Source: Symsagittifera roscoffensis
Lineage: Eukaryota; Xenacoelomorpha; Acoela; Convolutidae
Direction: 5' to 3'
DNA length: 64,000 bases
NCBI RefSeq assembly: GCF_963678635.1
Contig: NC_087065.1
Span: forward strand, 40,241,430 to 40,305,429
The translations under genes were made by a program, and so were the position numbers. Below the pieces are notes generated by a model. The model saw nothing but the letters and a program-made list of their open reading frames with translations. It did not search any database and was not told the DNA's origin. Every line of letters begins with the position of its first letter. The first letter of the stretch is position 1. Shown in pieces: positions 54,640 to 64,000 of the stretch.

Positions 54640-55778
54640 AGCCTTTCTGCAGAAGTGGAGGTTTTTGTTTTAAGAATTTTAGGAGGCGTCTCAATTCGTT
54701 GCTCTGGATTCCGTCCATTTTCTGAGCTCTTCTAGTGTCATTGGGCAGCCTAAGAAGTCCATAGCTTCGATAACCGAGGTTGTGTTCAGCCAATCAGGGG
54801 TGTCGACAGTTAACAATTCAATGGGAGTGGGCGACGGGTCATATTAGCTTTCTCGAACTTTCGGGTCAATTTCAGTTTCTTGGAAGGCTAGGCGGGGTAA
54901 TCGGTTAAAAAAGACCTCATCTTGCCTTATAAGTCTACTCCACTTCTTCTAGAAATCTTCGGGATTGAATGCTTTAATGGGGATGAATTCGGGGTGGTGA
55001 GATCCACGACACCACGACAGTTACAAAAGATTTTTTTATTTCGATAGTCATCGCTTCTACTAATAAAGTGGAAGGGGTCTTTAAACAGGTCGAAAAATGT
55101 TCACCAGGTCTGTCCTCGAAACTTTTCTCCAGGCTCGTAAAGACTCGTTCTCCCAGCAATGATGGTGGCTTTCTGGACCGGATGGGTATGGAGTTATCTC
55201 TGACATGATGATTAAATATCTTTCTTGTGGGTGAAGATTTCATGGGCGAGGACGCTTTCCTATTGACGATCTCACTGGATTTTGATTTTTAGGAGCCTTG
55301 AATCAGGATTGGCTCGTGTCTTGGGTTCTCGGATACCTTCTGTTAAGGTTTACAGGCGCGTTCCTATTCGGGTTGGAAATCAAGTTTTGCTGTTGAATCA
55401 CATCATTTTGGTTGCTACTTTCTTGTTGTCTGCCGTCTGTTTCTTCTTGGCTGTCTAGAAGGATGATGGGTGGTTTGTGTGGGTTTTACAGTGTTCGGAA
55501 TCGGTAATTTCAGTGGAATTAAAGTTTGTGGTAGAGCCTGATCAGTGACAGAATCTATATCCTCCTTACGTGGACCTTCTTGTTTAATATCCAATGAGAG
55601 TTGGCGTGCGGAGTCTTGAAAACGATCGGGGTTTATTCGAGTAAGTGGCTTAGGGTCTTATAAGACAATCACATTGCTAGAGCCGTCGTCAGATATAGTC
55701 TTCTTCTTCCTCTCGCAGAAGGGTTTCTCTTGAGCTATTCATGGCAACATTAGGTCTAGCGATGACCAATTTTTCAAA
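54640..55778 (-). other. probable 3' extension of gypsy-derived copy 1
   Basis: Base composition is less AT-rich than the spacer and like the adjoining element. It holds minus-strand frames (for example 54974-55243), with many stops overall. Copy 2 has no counterpart, because its homology ends at 60469. No protein motif recognised; assignment to the element is inference from composition and contiguity. Confidence 0.4.
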
Positions 55779-55889
55779 TTTGGCTTCGAGGTTTCGTTTT
55801 GTTTCTGGGTTGCTTCGGAATTTTTGAACCCGACATTTCTGGCCGGCTTATTCACTCGCCTTTTTTTTCTGGGTCTCACCCTCTTCTGA

Positions 55890-56262
55890 TTATCTTTTCA
55901 TTGCTGTTGAGATACTCAGCACGGGATATGCTACCCCTAGGGTTTTTTGCTTCTGTGAGCAGGATAGAAGTTTTACTAGGGAACCCGAACTCGTTGGAAC
56001 GTATGTGGCGGCATTCGCGATATCTTCTGAAGAAGAGGAGCCGTCGTTTAGATGTCCATCCTTTATATCATCCGGAGCGCTCACTCGTTTCGTCGGTCCG
56101 GCTCATAAGTTTTCTTGCTTTATCTGCTTTTACCAACATGATGCAAATTTCGGAGTGAACTTGATTCCATGATAAATTCTTGGCCAACAGATTTAGAGAG
56201 TCGCCAAGTTCAAATTGGCCGAGGGGTGCTTTTTGGAGTTTATGTAACATAGTGATCCTCAC
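55890..56262 (-). pseudogene. unknown gypsy-unit frames, end part (copy 1)
   Basis: Two overlapping minus frames: 56068-56262 (LGQFELGDSLNLLAKNLSWN) and 55890-56084 (SAPDDIKDGHLNDGSSSSED). They follow the coiled frame with frame changes. Both recur in copy 2 (60616-60988), but no family is recognised. The acidic/Ser-rich stretch looks like a linker or surface region. Confidence 0.45.
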
Positions 56263-57111
56263 ACATGCCGGTATAACGAGTCTTCCATCAAATTACAGAC
56301 ACCCACCATTGACGTGTAAATTATTATTATAGGTTTAAAATAGTTTCCCATTTGTGAAATGTGCTTTTTCTGGTCTTCATCTGTAGCTTTGATAATTTTC
56401 TTTAATGCAAGGTCTTCTTTTGTGAGTAAGGCCATAAGTTTCGAATCAAAAATTTCGGACCAGGGCGATGGGAACAATTTAGGTTTAATAGTCCTAAGAT
56501 TCTGTTCATTAGCAATGGTTTCGTCTATAGAAATACCCGACGGTAAACTCGTACTCAGTATTGTAGGAGGGAATTTATTAACAAGTGTATTTTTATTAGC
56601 CTGAGTTTGATTGATTGTATCTATTTGGTCTGACTTGTCTTTTAAAATTCTGAACTTGTAAGATAATTCAACTGTTTGACAGGATAGAAAACAGTCTTCT
56701 GTACGCAATAAGAGATTTTTGGCACACCGAATTTTTAGAATGAGCGAACAAAGTCTGCAAAGTTTCTGCGGCATTCTCAATTTGTTTCGCGCGTTCAGTT
56801 GTTTGCTTTGTCAGCTTACTATTTGATTGACTAATCACGTCGCAGTGTTTTAAGTCGTGAGATAATGTTTGGTGAAAGTTTTTTCTTATTTCTTCCAAAG
56901 CCGAGAAGGAGGCCAATGCGATTTGCTGAGGCGATAACAAGTTTTTCGTTATCTTTTGAAACTGGTGCGAGATCGCCCGATGTGTGCCTAGATTCGTAAG
57001 AAAAAAATACAAATTTTTTGCACCAGAATTGTTCGACGGTGAGATCGTAGGGTCGAAGTTTATCTGCCCAACGGGTAAGGCGGGATTGGGTCGTCTTTGG
57101 ATACTACGCAT
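56259..57111 (-). pseudogene. coiled unknown protein of the gypsy unit, copy 1
   Basis: Frame 57111-56668 then, after a frame change near 56690, frame 56780-56259. It has a helical, Gln/Lys/Glu-rich region (SALEEIRKNFHQTLSHDLKH and TERAKQIENAAETLQTLF) with heptad-like spacing. It also has LFSPSPWSEIF-type Pro/Ser patches and a region with KLMALLTKEDLALKKIIK. It lies where integrase would be expected. It could be a gag- or envelope-like protein of a rearranged element; I see no diagnostic motif for either. The first residues overlap RNase H in another frame and are not real. Confidence 0.5.
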
Positions 57112-57350
57112 CCTTTAAGACTCCGATTAAGGCTTAATGATCCGTAAGAATATAAATTGTCTGACATAAAAGGTAATCTTTGACATGATCTAGTGCCCAA
57201 AGTTTGTTAATGCTGAAAATTAACTCACTTATTTTTAGAAATCTGCTCGCAAATACAACTGTTTCTTAAATTCCCGCTTGCTTTTGCTCGAGATATGTGC
57301 CCACGCAGATTTCCGTCTCAATTCTTTTAAGCGCCGCGAGATGTACGTCT
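57040..57350 (-). pseudogene. gypsy RNase H, copy 1
   Basis: It reads GTYLEQKQAGI, stop, ETVVFASRFLKISELIFSIN, KLWALDHVKDYLL, then LTDH-stop-ALIGVLKD, stop, and SRLTRWADKLRPYDLTVE. This is the full Ty3/gypsy RNase H pattern (LxQxQxGxxxPVxFASRxL, ELLALVxxLxHFRxYL, TDHxAL, SRLxRWxxxLxxYD). The TDH codons are at 57137-57145. The three in-frame stops also occur in copy 2. Confidence 0.85.
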
Positions 57351-57479
57351 GACCAGTTGAGCTGTTTATTTTTTGCATTAACTTTCTTAACGGTGTAAAT
57401 AGGTATGCTAAAATGGGATTAGTTGGTTAACATGATTATTTGAGCCCATTAAAGATCTTACATTTTTAATGCATTCTGT

Positions 57480-57930
57480 TTTTTTTTAGATTCCGGATTG
57501 CATCAGATTTATGAATCAAAGAAGTGGATCTCTTTGCGTTGATTTTGAATTCAACTGTAGCGGTTAAAGTGTCGTCTAAATAACAAAGCATATTTGGTAA
57601 TTTTTAGGTCAAATGGTCCATTATGCGTTGCAACTCATTCGGCATATCGCCTAAACCGTAAAATCCCTGTTGCGGAGTGTTTGCTTATTTAGTAATTTTG
57701 AAATTCTTGCTAACTTAACTTATCCTTCCATTTTTGCTGTTATAACAATACGTGATATGAAGCAATCTTCCGAACATCTAAACAATTTTTTCTTTGTACC
57801 CGTCGATCAGTAACTGGTCGATACAGAGTTTAATTTTGGGGAGTAGATGTATGGGTATGCGCTTGCCTCTTACTTGTATCGGTTTTAGTGGTTCATTGAA
57901 ACATGGATTTACAGTATATTTTTTGTCTGC
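57480..57930 (-). pseudogene. gypsy reverse transcriptase, copy 1
   Basis: It reads VNPCFNEPLKPIQVRGKRIP, IHLLPKIKLCIDQLLIDGYK, a degraded motif A region, QGFYGLGDMPNELQRIMDHL, a stop, then MLCYLDDTLTATVEF. YLDD is at 57571-57582 with both Asp present. Several TAA/TAG codons lie between the motifs, all shared with copy 2 as far as I can read. Confidence 0.85.
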
Positions 57931-58226
57931 CTGTTTTTGTTAGGAATCAAGTAAGTTATTGTATATATACAATTTGAACTCACGGCGTTATAATCATGTG
58001 TGGAGGTTTTGGCAAGAGTGTGTGTCAGACTCGAATTTGATCTGCTTAACTTCCTTCGCGACAGATTTTTCCTCGTTCTTGACCGTGCATCGGATAATGT
58101 GGGCGGTGCCTGATTCTTTGAAACCTTTATTCCCAGGTTTGGTGGGATGTCGTTGTCTAGCAAGTTTGCTTCTTTGTTTCTGCCCCTTTGGTGATAAATA
58201 ATTGTTGATTTTAAGCGTCCAATCAC
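57909..58226 (-). pseudogene. gag-pol junction region, copy 1
   Basis: A 105-residue minus frame, Arg/Ser/Asn-rich (GRLKSTIIYHQRGRNKEANL at the start). It lies where protease or the protease-RT linker would be expected. Its counterpart in copy 2 (62637-62954) is equally long with a few substitutions. An alternative frame also reads through much of it. No DTG protease motif found. Confidence 0.4.
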
Positions 58227-58648
58227 TTCGATTATATCCTGACCACGACTTTGCCCATACTGTTTATCTTAAGTTTTTGGTAAGAATTTTTCGTAATTTC
58301 ATCGACTGCTTCGGTTTGTTAAAATTTATCTACTATGTTTTTTCATGAAAAATACCGGATGGCTGAATCAATTTGGATTTTAGTCGTGAATGAATTCAGT
58401 TTACCAATTGACATTTTTATTGTCTTCTTTAGTTCATGACCTTCGTGAGTCAGCACTGTTCTAATTCCCCCTCCAATTCTGTCCTTAAAAGCTTTAACTT
58501 CATTATCATTATCTACAGTTAAAACTAGGAAGTTCTCTACGTCTACTTCAAATTCGGAGTTGTCCTGTGGGCTATTCCGGTGGGTTTCTTAATGGGGTAA
58601 TTTCGATTTTTGCTCCACAACAATGGTTTGTGATCTGGCTGAACTTCT

Positions 58649-58685
58649 GCAGTGTGTAGCGAAATGATCTTTCACACCTAGGACA
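58649..58685 (-). pseudogene. gag zinc knuckle, copy 1
   Basis: On the minus strand CPRC is followed, after a frame slip within about three bases, by KDHFATHC, matching CX2CX4HX4C apart from the slip. It is upstream of RT, as expected for the end of gag. More gag-like minus sequence (CEFIEESNLNHGFTLRKIAE) lies near 58910-58970. Confidence 0.6.
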
Positions 58686-59159
58686 GTTTGCTTAGACATC
58701 AGAATTCATTGCATCGAGTGAAAAAATTGATTTTATTTTCACATCAGTTAGGGGGTGGGTGACATTACTGAAAAGACCCGAAAAAACGAAAGCAAAATTG
58801 TGCAAAAATTTATAAACTACCCAATGGGGATTACTGCCAGGCGTAGTAGACAAAATTTCTTTTATCAGAACCCGTATGAGCGCAGCTGCAGTTTCTGTTG
58901 GTTTTTGTTTTCGGCAATCTTACGTAAAGTAAAGCCATGATTAAATTTGCTTTCTTCAATAAACTCGCAAATATTTTGAGTAGAAAACTAAGTCGACAAC
59001 TGCTCCCATTTTCAAGAGAAATCCTCCTTACAAATGAGCAATTTAAATGGAAATACTCTTATTTTACTGCGTAATTTTGAAAAAGCGACAAAAAGGGAAG
59101 CTGAAAAAGTTGCAGAGCACAAGAGGACAAAAAACTATTTTTTTTTAAAATGTTGCCAA

Positions 59160-60468
59160 ATTTGTTTCTTTTCAGAGGTTGGTGTCTACAGGATTAGTTC
59201 TCACATTGCGAATAACAAATTAAGGAATTACTGATCAAAAATAGGAAGAATTGGCAATGAAGAGAAGTATGAAATGAAATAGGTTTATACCGATATTATA
59301 ACTCTGAGAAAATTAAACCCACCATTTTTAGTTTGAGCTCAATTCACGGCTTAAAAAAAAACGTTTTTAAAAAACCTCGCTGAAAATTTTCGTCTGTCAA
59401 TGAGGCAACTGGGAATTAAAAAGTAGAGATTGTAGAGCAAATCTAAAGCTTATGTAAGAGCCAGATGTAGTTCAGTAGCACATGAAGACCAAAAATCGGA
59501 TAATTTTTTAATAATCTTCCAATTAAAAAATGCTGAAAATATCTTGCTTTTCATTTTTGAAACTATTTCGTGGGGGGTAAAATATGCAAGAATGAAAAGA
59601 TTAGAAGAATCAAAACTGCGCCTCTTTTTTAAAGTGATATGCGAAGCAGATCCTAAAAAGGTAAGGGCGATGTCGAAAAATCTGATATGGAGAAAAACTA
59701 AGACCCGAAATTTGCCAGCACAAAACAACAAAGATTTGAATATAAGCTCAAAACACGGCTGAAAAAATTGAAGGAGACGTTCCTCGACCCTGTACAACGT
59801 TTCTCGTGGCAACGTTTCTCATGAAAATAATTGCTGGGTATTAAAACACGACCTGACGGATTGTTCTTGAATTGTTCCGATTAAAGTGTTCGAGTCGGTT
59901 GCCAAAAGTTAAAATTCTAAAAAAAAATACATGTTTTTTCTCGTTTTTTTAGCAAATAATGAATTGTTTTCTAGAAATATTGGTGCACAAAATAGTTTTA
60001 ATGATAAGAAAAAGTAGGTGAATGGAGGGAAAGGGAAACCAAAAAAACTCTGCTCTGCTTGAGCAAGCATACACCTCTTGAGTCGTATTTTGTCAATCGA
60101 TATAGTGTTATAAGCAAAAACAAAACCTGAAACATTTTTTCCCTGACAAAATCATTATACTTTTCATAAATTAGCTCTAGTAAAATTTCAGCTGTTGGAA
60201 CTGATTCTTACTCTTCCCAGCACTCCAATGGCAGTCTCGTAACATCTCGTGATCAAACAATAGTCAATCTAATGAAACCATTTATCACCGAAGTGAAATT
60301 CTTTACATTTTTGGACTGCATTGGTTTCAATTTAACCCATCGATTGAGATATACATGGCATTATTTCAGAATTTACATATCAATAATTTAAATTACTGCA
60401 ATCTGGCTAGGTTTCTATATCATACAAGAAAGATTTATCCAGATTTAAAATATTTCAAATATATAGCT
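59160..60468. other. spacer between the two gypsy-unit copies
   Basis: AT-rich, partly A-rich. The homology to copy 2 could continue past 59158, but the window ends. The frames 59450-59812 (-), 59544-59762 (+) and 60355-60570 (+) show no recognised domain; the last runs into copy 2. No LTR identified. Confidence 0.4.
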
Positions 60469-60615
60469 TTTGGCTTCGAGGTTTCGTTTTGTTTCTGGAT
60501 TGCTTCGGAATTTCCGAACCCGACATTTCTGGCCGGCTTATTCACTCTCCTTGGCCCTTTCGTAGCGTAGAACTTAACCAAATGGTTTTTTTTTCTGGGT
60601 CTCACCCTCTTCTGA

Positions 60616-60988
60616 TTATCTTTTCATTGCTGTTGGGATACTCAGCACGGGATATGCTACCCCTAGGGTTTTTTGCTTCTCTGAGCAGGAGAGAAGTTTT
60701 ACTAGGGAACCCGAACTCGTTGGAAAAAATGTGGCGGCATTCGCGATATCTTCTGAAGAAGAGGAGCCGTCGTTTAGATGTCCATCCTTTATATCATCCG
60801 GAGCGCTCACTCGTTTCGTCGGTCCGGCTGATAAGTTTTCTTGCTTTATCTGCTTTTACCAACAAGATGCAAATTTCGGAGTGAACTTGATTCCATGATA
60901 AATTTCTGGCCAACAGATTAAGAGTGTCGCCAAGTTCAAATTGGCCGAGTTGTGGTTTTTGGAGTTTATGTAACATAGTGATCCTCAC
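60616..60988 (-). pseudogene. unknown gypsy-unit frames, end part (copy 2)
   Basis: Counterparts of 55890-56262 with a handful of substitutions (for example AATFFPTSSGS against AATYVPTSSGS). No family recognised. Confidence 0.45.
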
Positions 60989-61018
60989 ACATGCCGGTAA
61001 AACGAGTCTTCCATCAAA

Positions 61019-61839
61019 TTACAGACACCCACCATTGACGTGTAAATTATCATTATAAGGTTTATAATAGTTTCCCATTTGTGAAATGTGCTTTTTCTGT
61101 TCTTCATCTGTAGCTTTGTTAATTTTTTTTAATGCAAGGTCTTGTTTTGTGAGTAAAGCCATAAGTTCCGAATCAAAAATTTCGGACCAGGGCGATGGGA
61201 ACAATTTAGGTTTAATAGTCCTAGGATTCTGTTCATTAGCAGTGGTTTCGTCTATGGAAATACCCGACGGTAAACTCGTACTCAGTATTGTAGGAGGGAA
61301 TTTATTAACAAGTGTATTTTTATTAGCCTGAGTTTGATTGATTGTATCTATTTTGTCTGACTTTTCTTTTAAAATTCTGAACTTGCAAGATAATTCAACT
61401 GTTTGACAGGATAGAAAACAGTCTTCTGTACTCAATAAGAGATTTTTGGCACACCGAATTTTTAGAATGAGCGAACAAAGTTTGCAAAGTTTCTGCGGCA
61501 TTCTCAATTTGTTTCGCGCGTTCAGTTGTTTGCTTTTTCAGCTTACTATTTGATTGACTCATCACGAAGCAGTGTTTTAAGTCGTGAGATAATGTTTGGT
61601 GAAAGTTTTTTTCTTATTTCTTCCAAAACCGAGAAGGAAGCCAATGCGATTTGCTGAGGCGATAACAAGTTTTTCGTTATCTTTTGAAACTGGTGCGAGA
61701 TCGCCCGATGTGTGCCTAGATTCGTAAGAAAAAAATACAAATTTTTTGCACCAGAATTGTTCGACGGTGAGATCGTAGGGTCGAAGTTTATCTGCCCAAC
61801 GGGTAAGGCGGGATTGGGTCGTCTTTGGATACTACGCAT
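61019..61839 (-). pseudogene. coiled unknown protein of the gypsy unit, copy 2
   Basis: Same protein as in copy 1, but one extra T in a T-run at about 61605 breaks the first frame after EEIRKK. The second frame covers 61507-61019. The shared start and most residues agree with copy 1. Confidence 0.5.
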
Positions 61840-62080
61840 CCTTTAAGACTCCGATTAAGGCTTAATGATCCGTAAGAATATAAATTGTCTGACATAAAAG
61901 GTAATCTTTGACATGATCTAGTGCCCAAAGTTTGTTAATGCTGAAAATTAACTCACTTGTTTTTAGAAATCTGCTCGCAAATACAACTGTTTCTTAAATT
62001 CCCGCTTGCTTTTGCTCGAGATATGTGCCCACGCAGATTTCCGTCTCAATTCTTTTAAGCGCCGCGAGATGTACGTCTGA
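61770..62080 (-). pseudogene. gypsy RNase H, copy 2
   Basis: It reads as in copy 1, including the in-frame stops after QKQAGI and LTDH and before the SRLTRW block. Confidence 0.82.
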
Positions 62081-62209
62081 CCAGTTGAGCTGTTTATTTT
62101 TTGCATTAACTTTCTTAACGGTGTAAATAGGGATGCTAAAATGGGATTAGTTGGTTAACATGATTATTTGAGCCCATTAAAGATCTTACATTTTTAATGC
62201 ATTCTGTTT

Positions 62210-62660
62210 TTTTTTAGATTCCGGATTGCATCAGATTTATGAATCAAAGAAGTGGATCTCTTTGCGTTGATTTTGAATTCAACTGTAGCGGTTAAAGTGT
62301 CGTCTAAATAACAAAGCATATTTGGTAATTTTTAGGTCAAATGGTCCATTATGCGTTGCAACTCATTCGGCATATCGCCTAAACCGTAAAATCCCTGTTG
62401 CGGAGTGTTTGCTTATTTAGTAATTTTGAAATCCTTGCTAACTTAATTTATCTTTCCATTTTTGCTGTTTTAACAATAGGTGATATGAAGCAATCTTCCG
62501 AACATCTAAACATTTTTTTCTTTGTACCCGTCGATCAGTAACTGGTCGATACAGAGTTTAATTTTGGGGAGTAGATATATGGTTATGCGCTTGCCACTTA
62601 CTTGTATCGGTTTTAGTACTTCATTGAAACACGTATTTACAGTATATTTTTTTTCTGCCT
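62210..62660 (-). pseudogene. gypsy reverse transcriptase, copy 2
   Basis: YLDD at 62299-62310, GLGDMPNELQ and the stop before KLPNMLCYLDD are as in copy 1. Upstream the sequence differs from copy 1 at a few positions (for example ACGTATTT against ATGGATTT near 62631). Confidence 0.82.
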
Positions 62661-62954
62661 GTTTTTGTTAGGAATCAAGGAAGTTATTGTATATATACAA
62701 TTTGAACTCACGGCGTTATAATCATGTGTGGAGGGTTTGGCAAGAGTGTGTGTCAGACTCGAATTTGATCTGCTTAACTTCCTTCGCGACAGATTTTCCC
62801 TCGTTCTTGACCGTAAATCGGATAATGTGGGCGGTGCCTGATTCTTTGAAATCTTTATTCCCAGGTTTGATGGGATGTCGTTGTCTAGCAAGTTTGCTTC
62901 TTTGTTTCTGCCCCTTTGGTGATAAATAATTGTTGATTTTAAGCGTCCAATCAC
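62637..62954 (-). pseudogene. gag-pol junction region, copy 2
   Basis: 105-residue frame equivalent to 57909-58226. The frame length is conserved despite about eight amino-acid differences. No recognised motif. Confidence 0.4.
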
Positions 62955-63376
62955 TTCGATTATATCCTGACCACGACTTTGCCCATACTGTTTATCCTAA
63001 ATCCTTGGTAAGAATATTTCGTAATTTCATCGACTGCTTCGGTTTGTTAAAATTTATCTACTATCTTTTTTCATGAAAAGTACCGGATGGCTGAATCAAT
63101 TTGGATTTTCGTCGTCAATGAATTCAACTTACCAATTGACATTTTTATTGTCTTCTTTAGTTCATGACCTTCGTGAGTCAGCACTGTTCTAATTCCCCCT
63201 CCAATTCTGTCCTTAATAGCTTTAACTTCATTATCATTATCTACAGTTAAAACTAGGAAGTTCTCTACGTCTACTTCAAATTCGGAGTTGTCCTGTGGGC
63301 TATTCCGGTGGGTTTCTTAATCGGGTAATTTCGATTTTTGCTCCACAACAATGGTTTGTGATCTGGCTGATCTTCT

Positions 63377-63413
63377 GCAGTGTGTAGCGAAATCATCTTT
63401 CACACCTAGGACA
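63377..63413 (-). pseudogene. gag zinc knuckle, copy 2
   Basis: Equivalent to 58649-58685, but the reading is KDDFATHC. The zinc-binding His is replaced by Asp, in addition to the same frame slip. Confidence 0.55.
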
Positions 63414-64000
63414 GTTTGTTTAGACATCAGAGTTCATTGCATTGCAAAATTGTGAATTTCATGAGAAACAAACGGGAGAAAATATACCGAAGAGAAACTA
63501 AAATGAATGAAATTGTTTCGTTTTTGCCTGCCTCAGAGTAAAACCGAGACACTAATCGAGTGAAGAAAATGATTTTATTTTCACATCAGTTAGGGGGTGG
63601 GTGACATTACTGAAAAGACCCGATAAAACGAAAGCAAAATTGTGCGAAAATTTATAAACTTCCCAATGGGGATTACTGCCAGGCGTAGTAATCAAAATTT
63701 CATTTATCAGAACCCGTATGAGCGTAGCTGCAGTTTCTGTTGGTTTTTGTTTTCGGCAATCTTACGTGCAGTAAAGCCATGATTAAATTTGCTTTCTTCA
63801 ATAAACTCGCAAATATTTTGAGTAGAAAACTAAGTCAACAACTGCTCCCATTTTCAAGAGAAATCCCCCTTACAAATGAGCAGTTTAAATAAAAATACTC
63901 TTATTTTACTGCGTAATTTTGAAAAAGCGACAAAAAGGGAAGCTGAAAAAATTGCAGAGCACAGTAGGACAATAAACTATATTTTTTTAAAATGTTGCCA

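Larger units (their letters stand above)
55779..59158 (-). mobile_element. decayed Ty3/gypsy-derived unit, copy 1
   Basis: Reading right to left: gag-end region with zinc knuckle (about 58650), an unidentified interval where protease would lie, RT (57930-57480), RNase H (57350-57040), then a coiled unknown frame down to about 55890. Homologous to 60469-64000 at high identity. It lacks 37 bp near 55859 and 114 bp near 58725 that copy 2 has. No integrase motif was found after RNase H. The visible right limit is only where copy 2 leaves the window. Confidence 0.8.
60469..64000 (-). mobile_element. decayed Ty3/gypsy-derived unit, copy 2 (cut by window end)
   Basis: Same orientation and order as copy 1, offset 4,690 bp at its left end and 4,842 bp near its right end. 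The difference comes from a 37-bp stretch at about 60551-60587 and a 114-bp stretch at about 63443-63556, both present only here. Left homology begins abruptly at TTTGGCTTCGAGGTTTCG. The unit continues beyond 64000. Confidence 0.82.

Noticed and set aside
55799-56158. 119-residue + frame, repeated at 60489-60884
   Set aside because: It is antisense to the gypsy-unit minus frames. Its conservation between copies only reflects the duplication.

Overview
The window is AT-rich nuclear DNA of an animal, using the standard genetic code and GT-AG introns. It holds one convincing host gene: a rhodopsin-like G-protein-coupled receptor on the + strand, in five coding exons from 10608 to 52405. The exons join in phase to 444 residues with seven membrane segments and a C-terminal tail. 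Everything else I can recognise is mobile-element sequence. A small-exon receptor gene stretched by one intron of 35.7 kb, filled mostly with short non-autonomous elements, fits an invertebrate with an expanded genome. A large-genome tunicate such as a larvacean is one possibility, but I cannot establish the species.

Layout. 1-10607: upstream flank, mostly T- and A-rich spacer, with unrecognised decayed coding near 1.5-2.6 kb and a small inverted-repeat element at 6.7 kb. 10608-12233: receptor exons 1-3 (TM1-TM5). 12234-47941: giant intron 3. It contains a dispersed A-family repeat in many copies, a C-family repeat with hAT-like ends, a mini-element with 17-bp terminal arrays (14.7 kb), and a decayed Ty3/gypsy element on + (about 25.4-28.7 kb: zinc knuckle, RT, RNase H, integrase). 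It also contains a duplicated coding-like segment (29.8 and 30.9 kb), a 2,426-bp MULE transposon with a perfect 9-bp target duplication (31420-33845), and a 670-bp MITE with a TA duplication nested in an A-family copy (42650-43319). 47942-48239: exon 4 (TM6). 48240-52118: intron 4, with four copies of a 125-bp tandem repeat. 52119-52405: exon 5 (TM7 and tail), followed by a poly(A) signal. 54.6-64.0 kb: two same-orientation copies of a decayed Ty3/gypsy-derived unit on the minus strand, about 4.7 kb apart. They share the same nonsense codons.

Only the receptor looks functional. All the transposon proteins carry stops or frameshifts. The main points of interest are the MULE with inverted arrays of about 15-16 bp at its ends (and a possible 17-bp-array relative), the gypsy copies that spread or duplicated after decay, and the receptor's non-canonical motifs (DRF, Q3.32, E3.39, NALIY).
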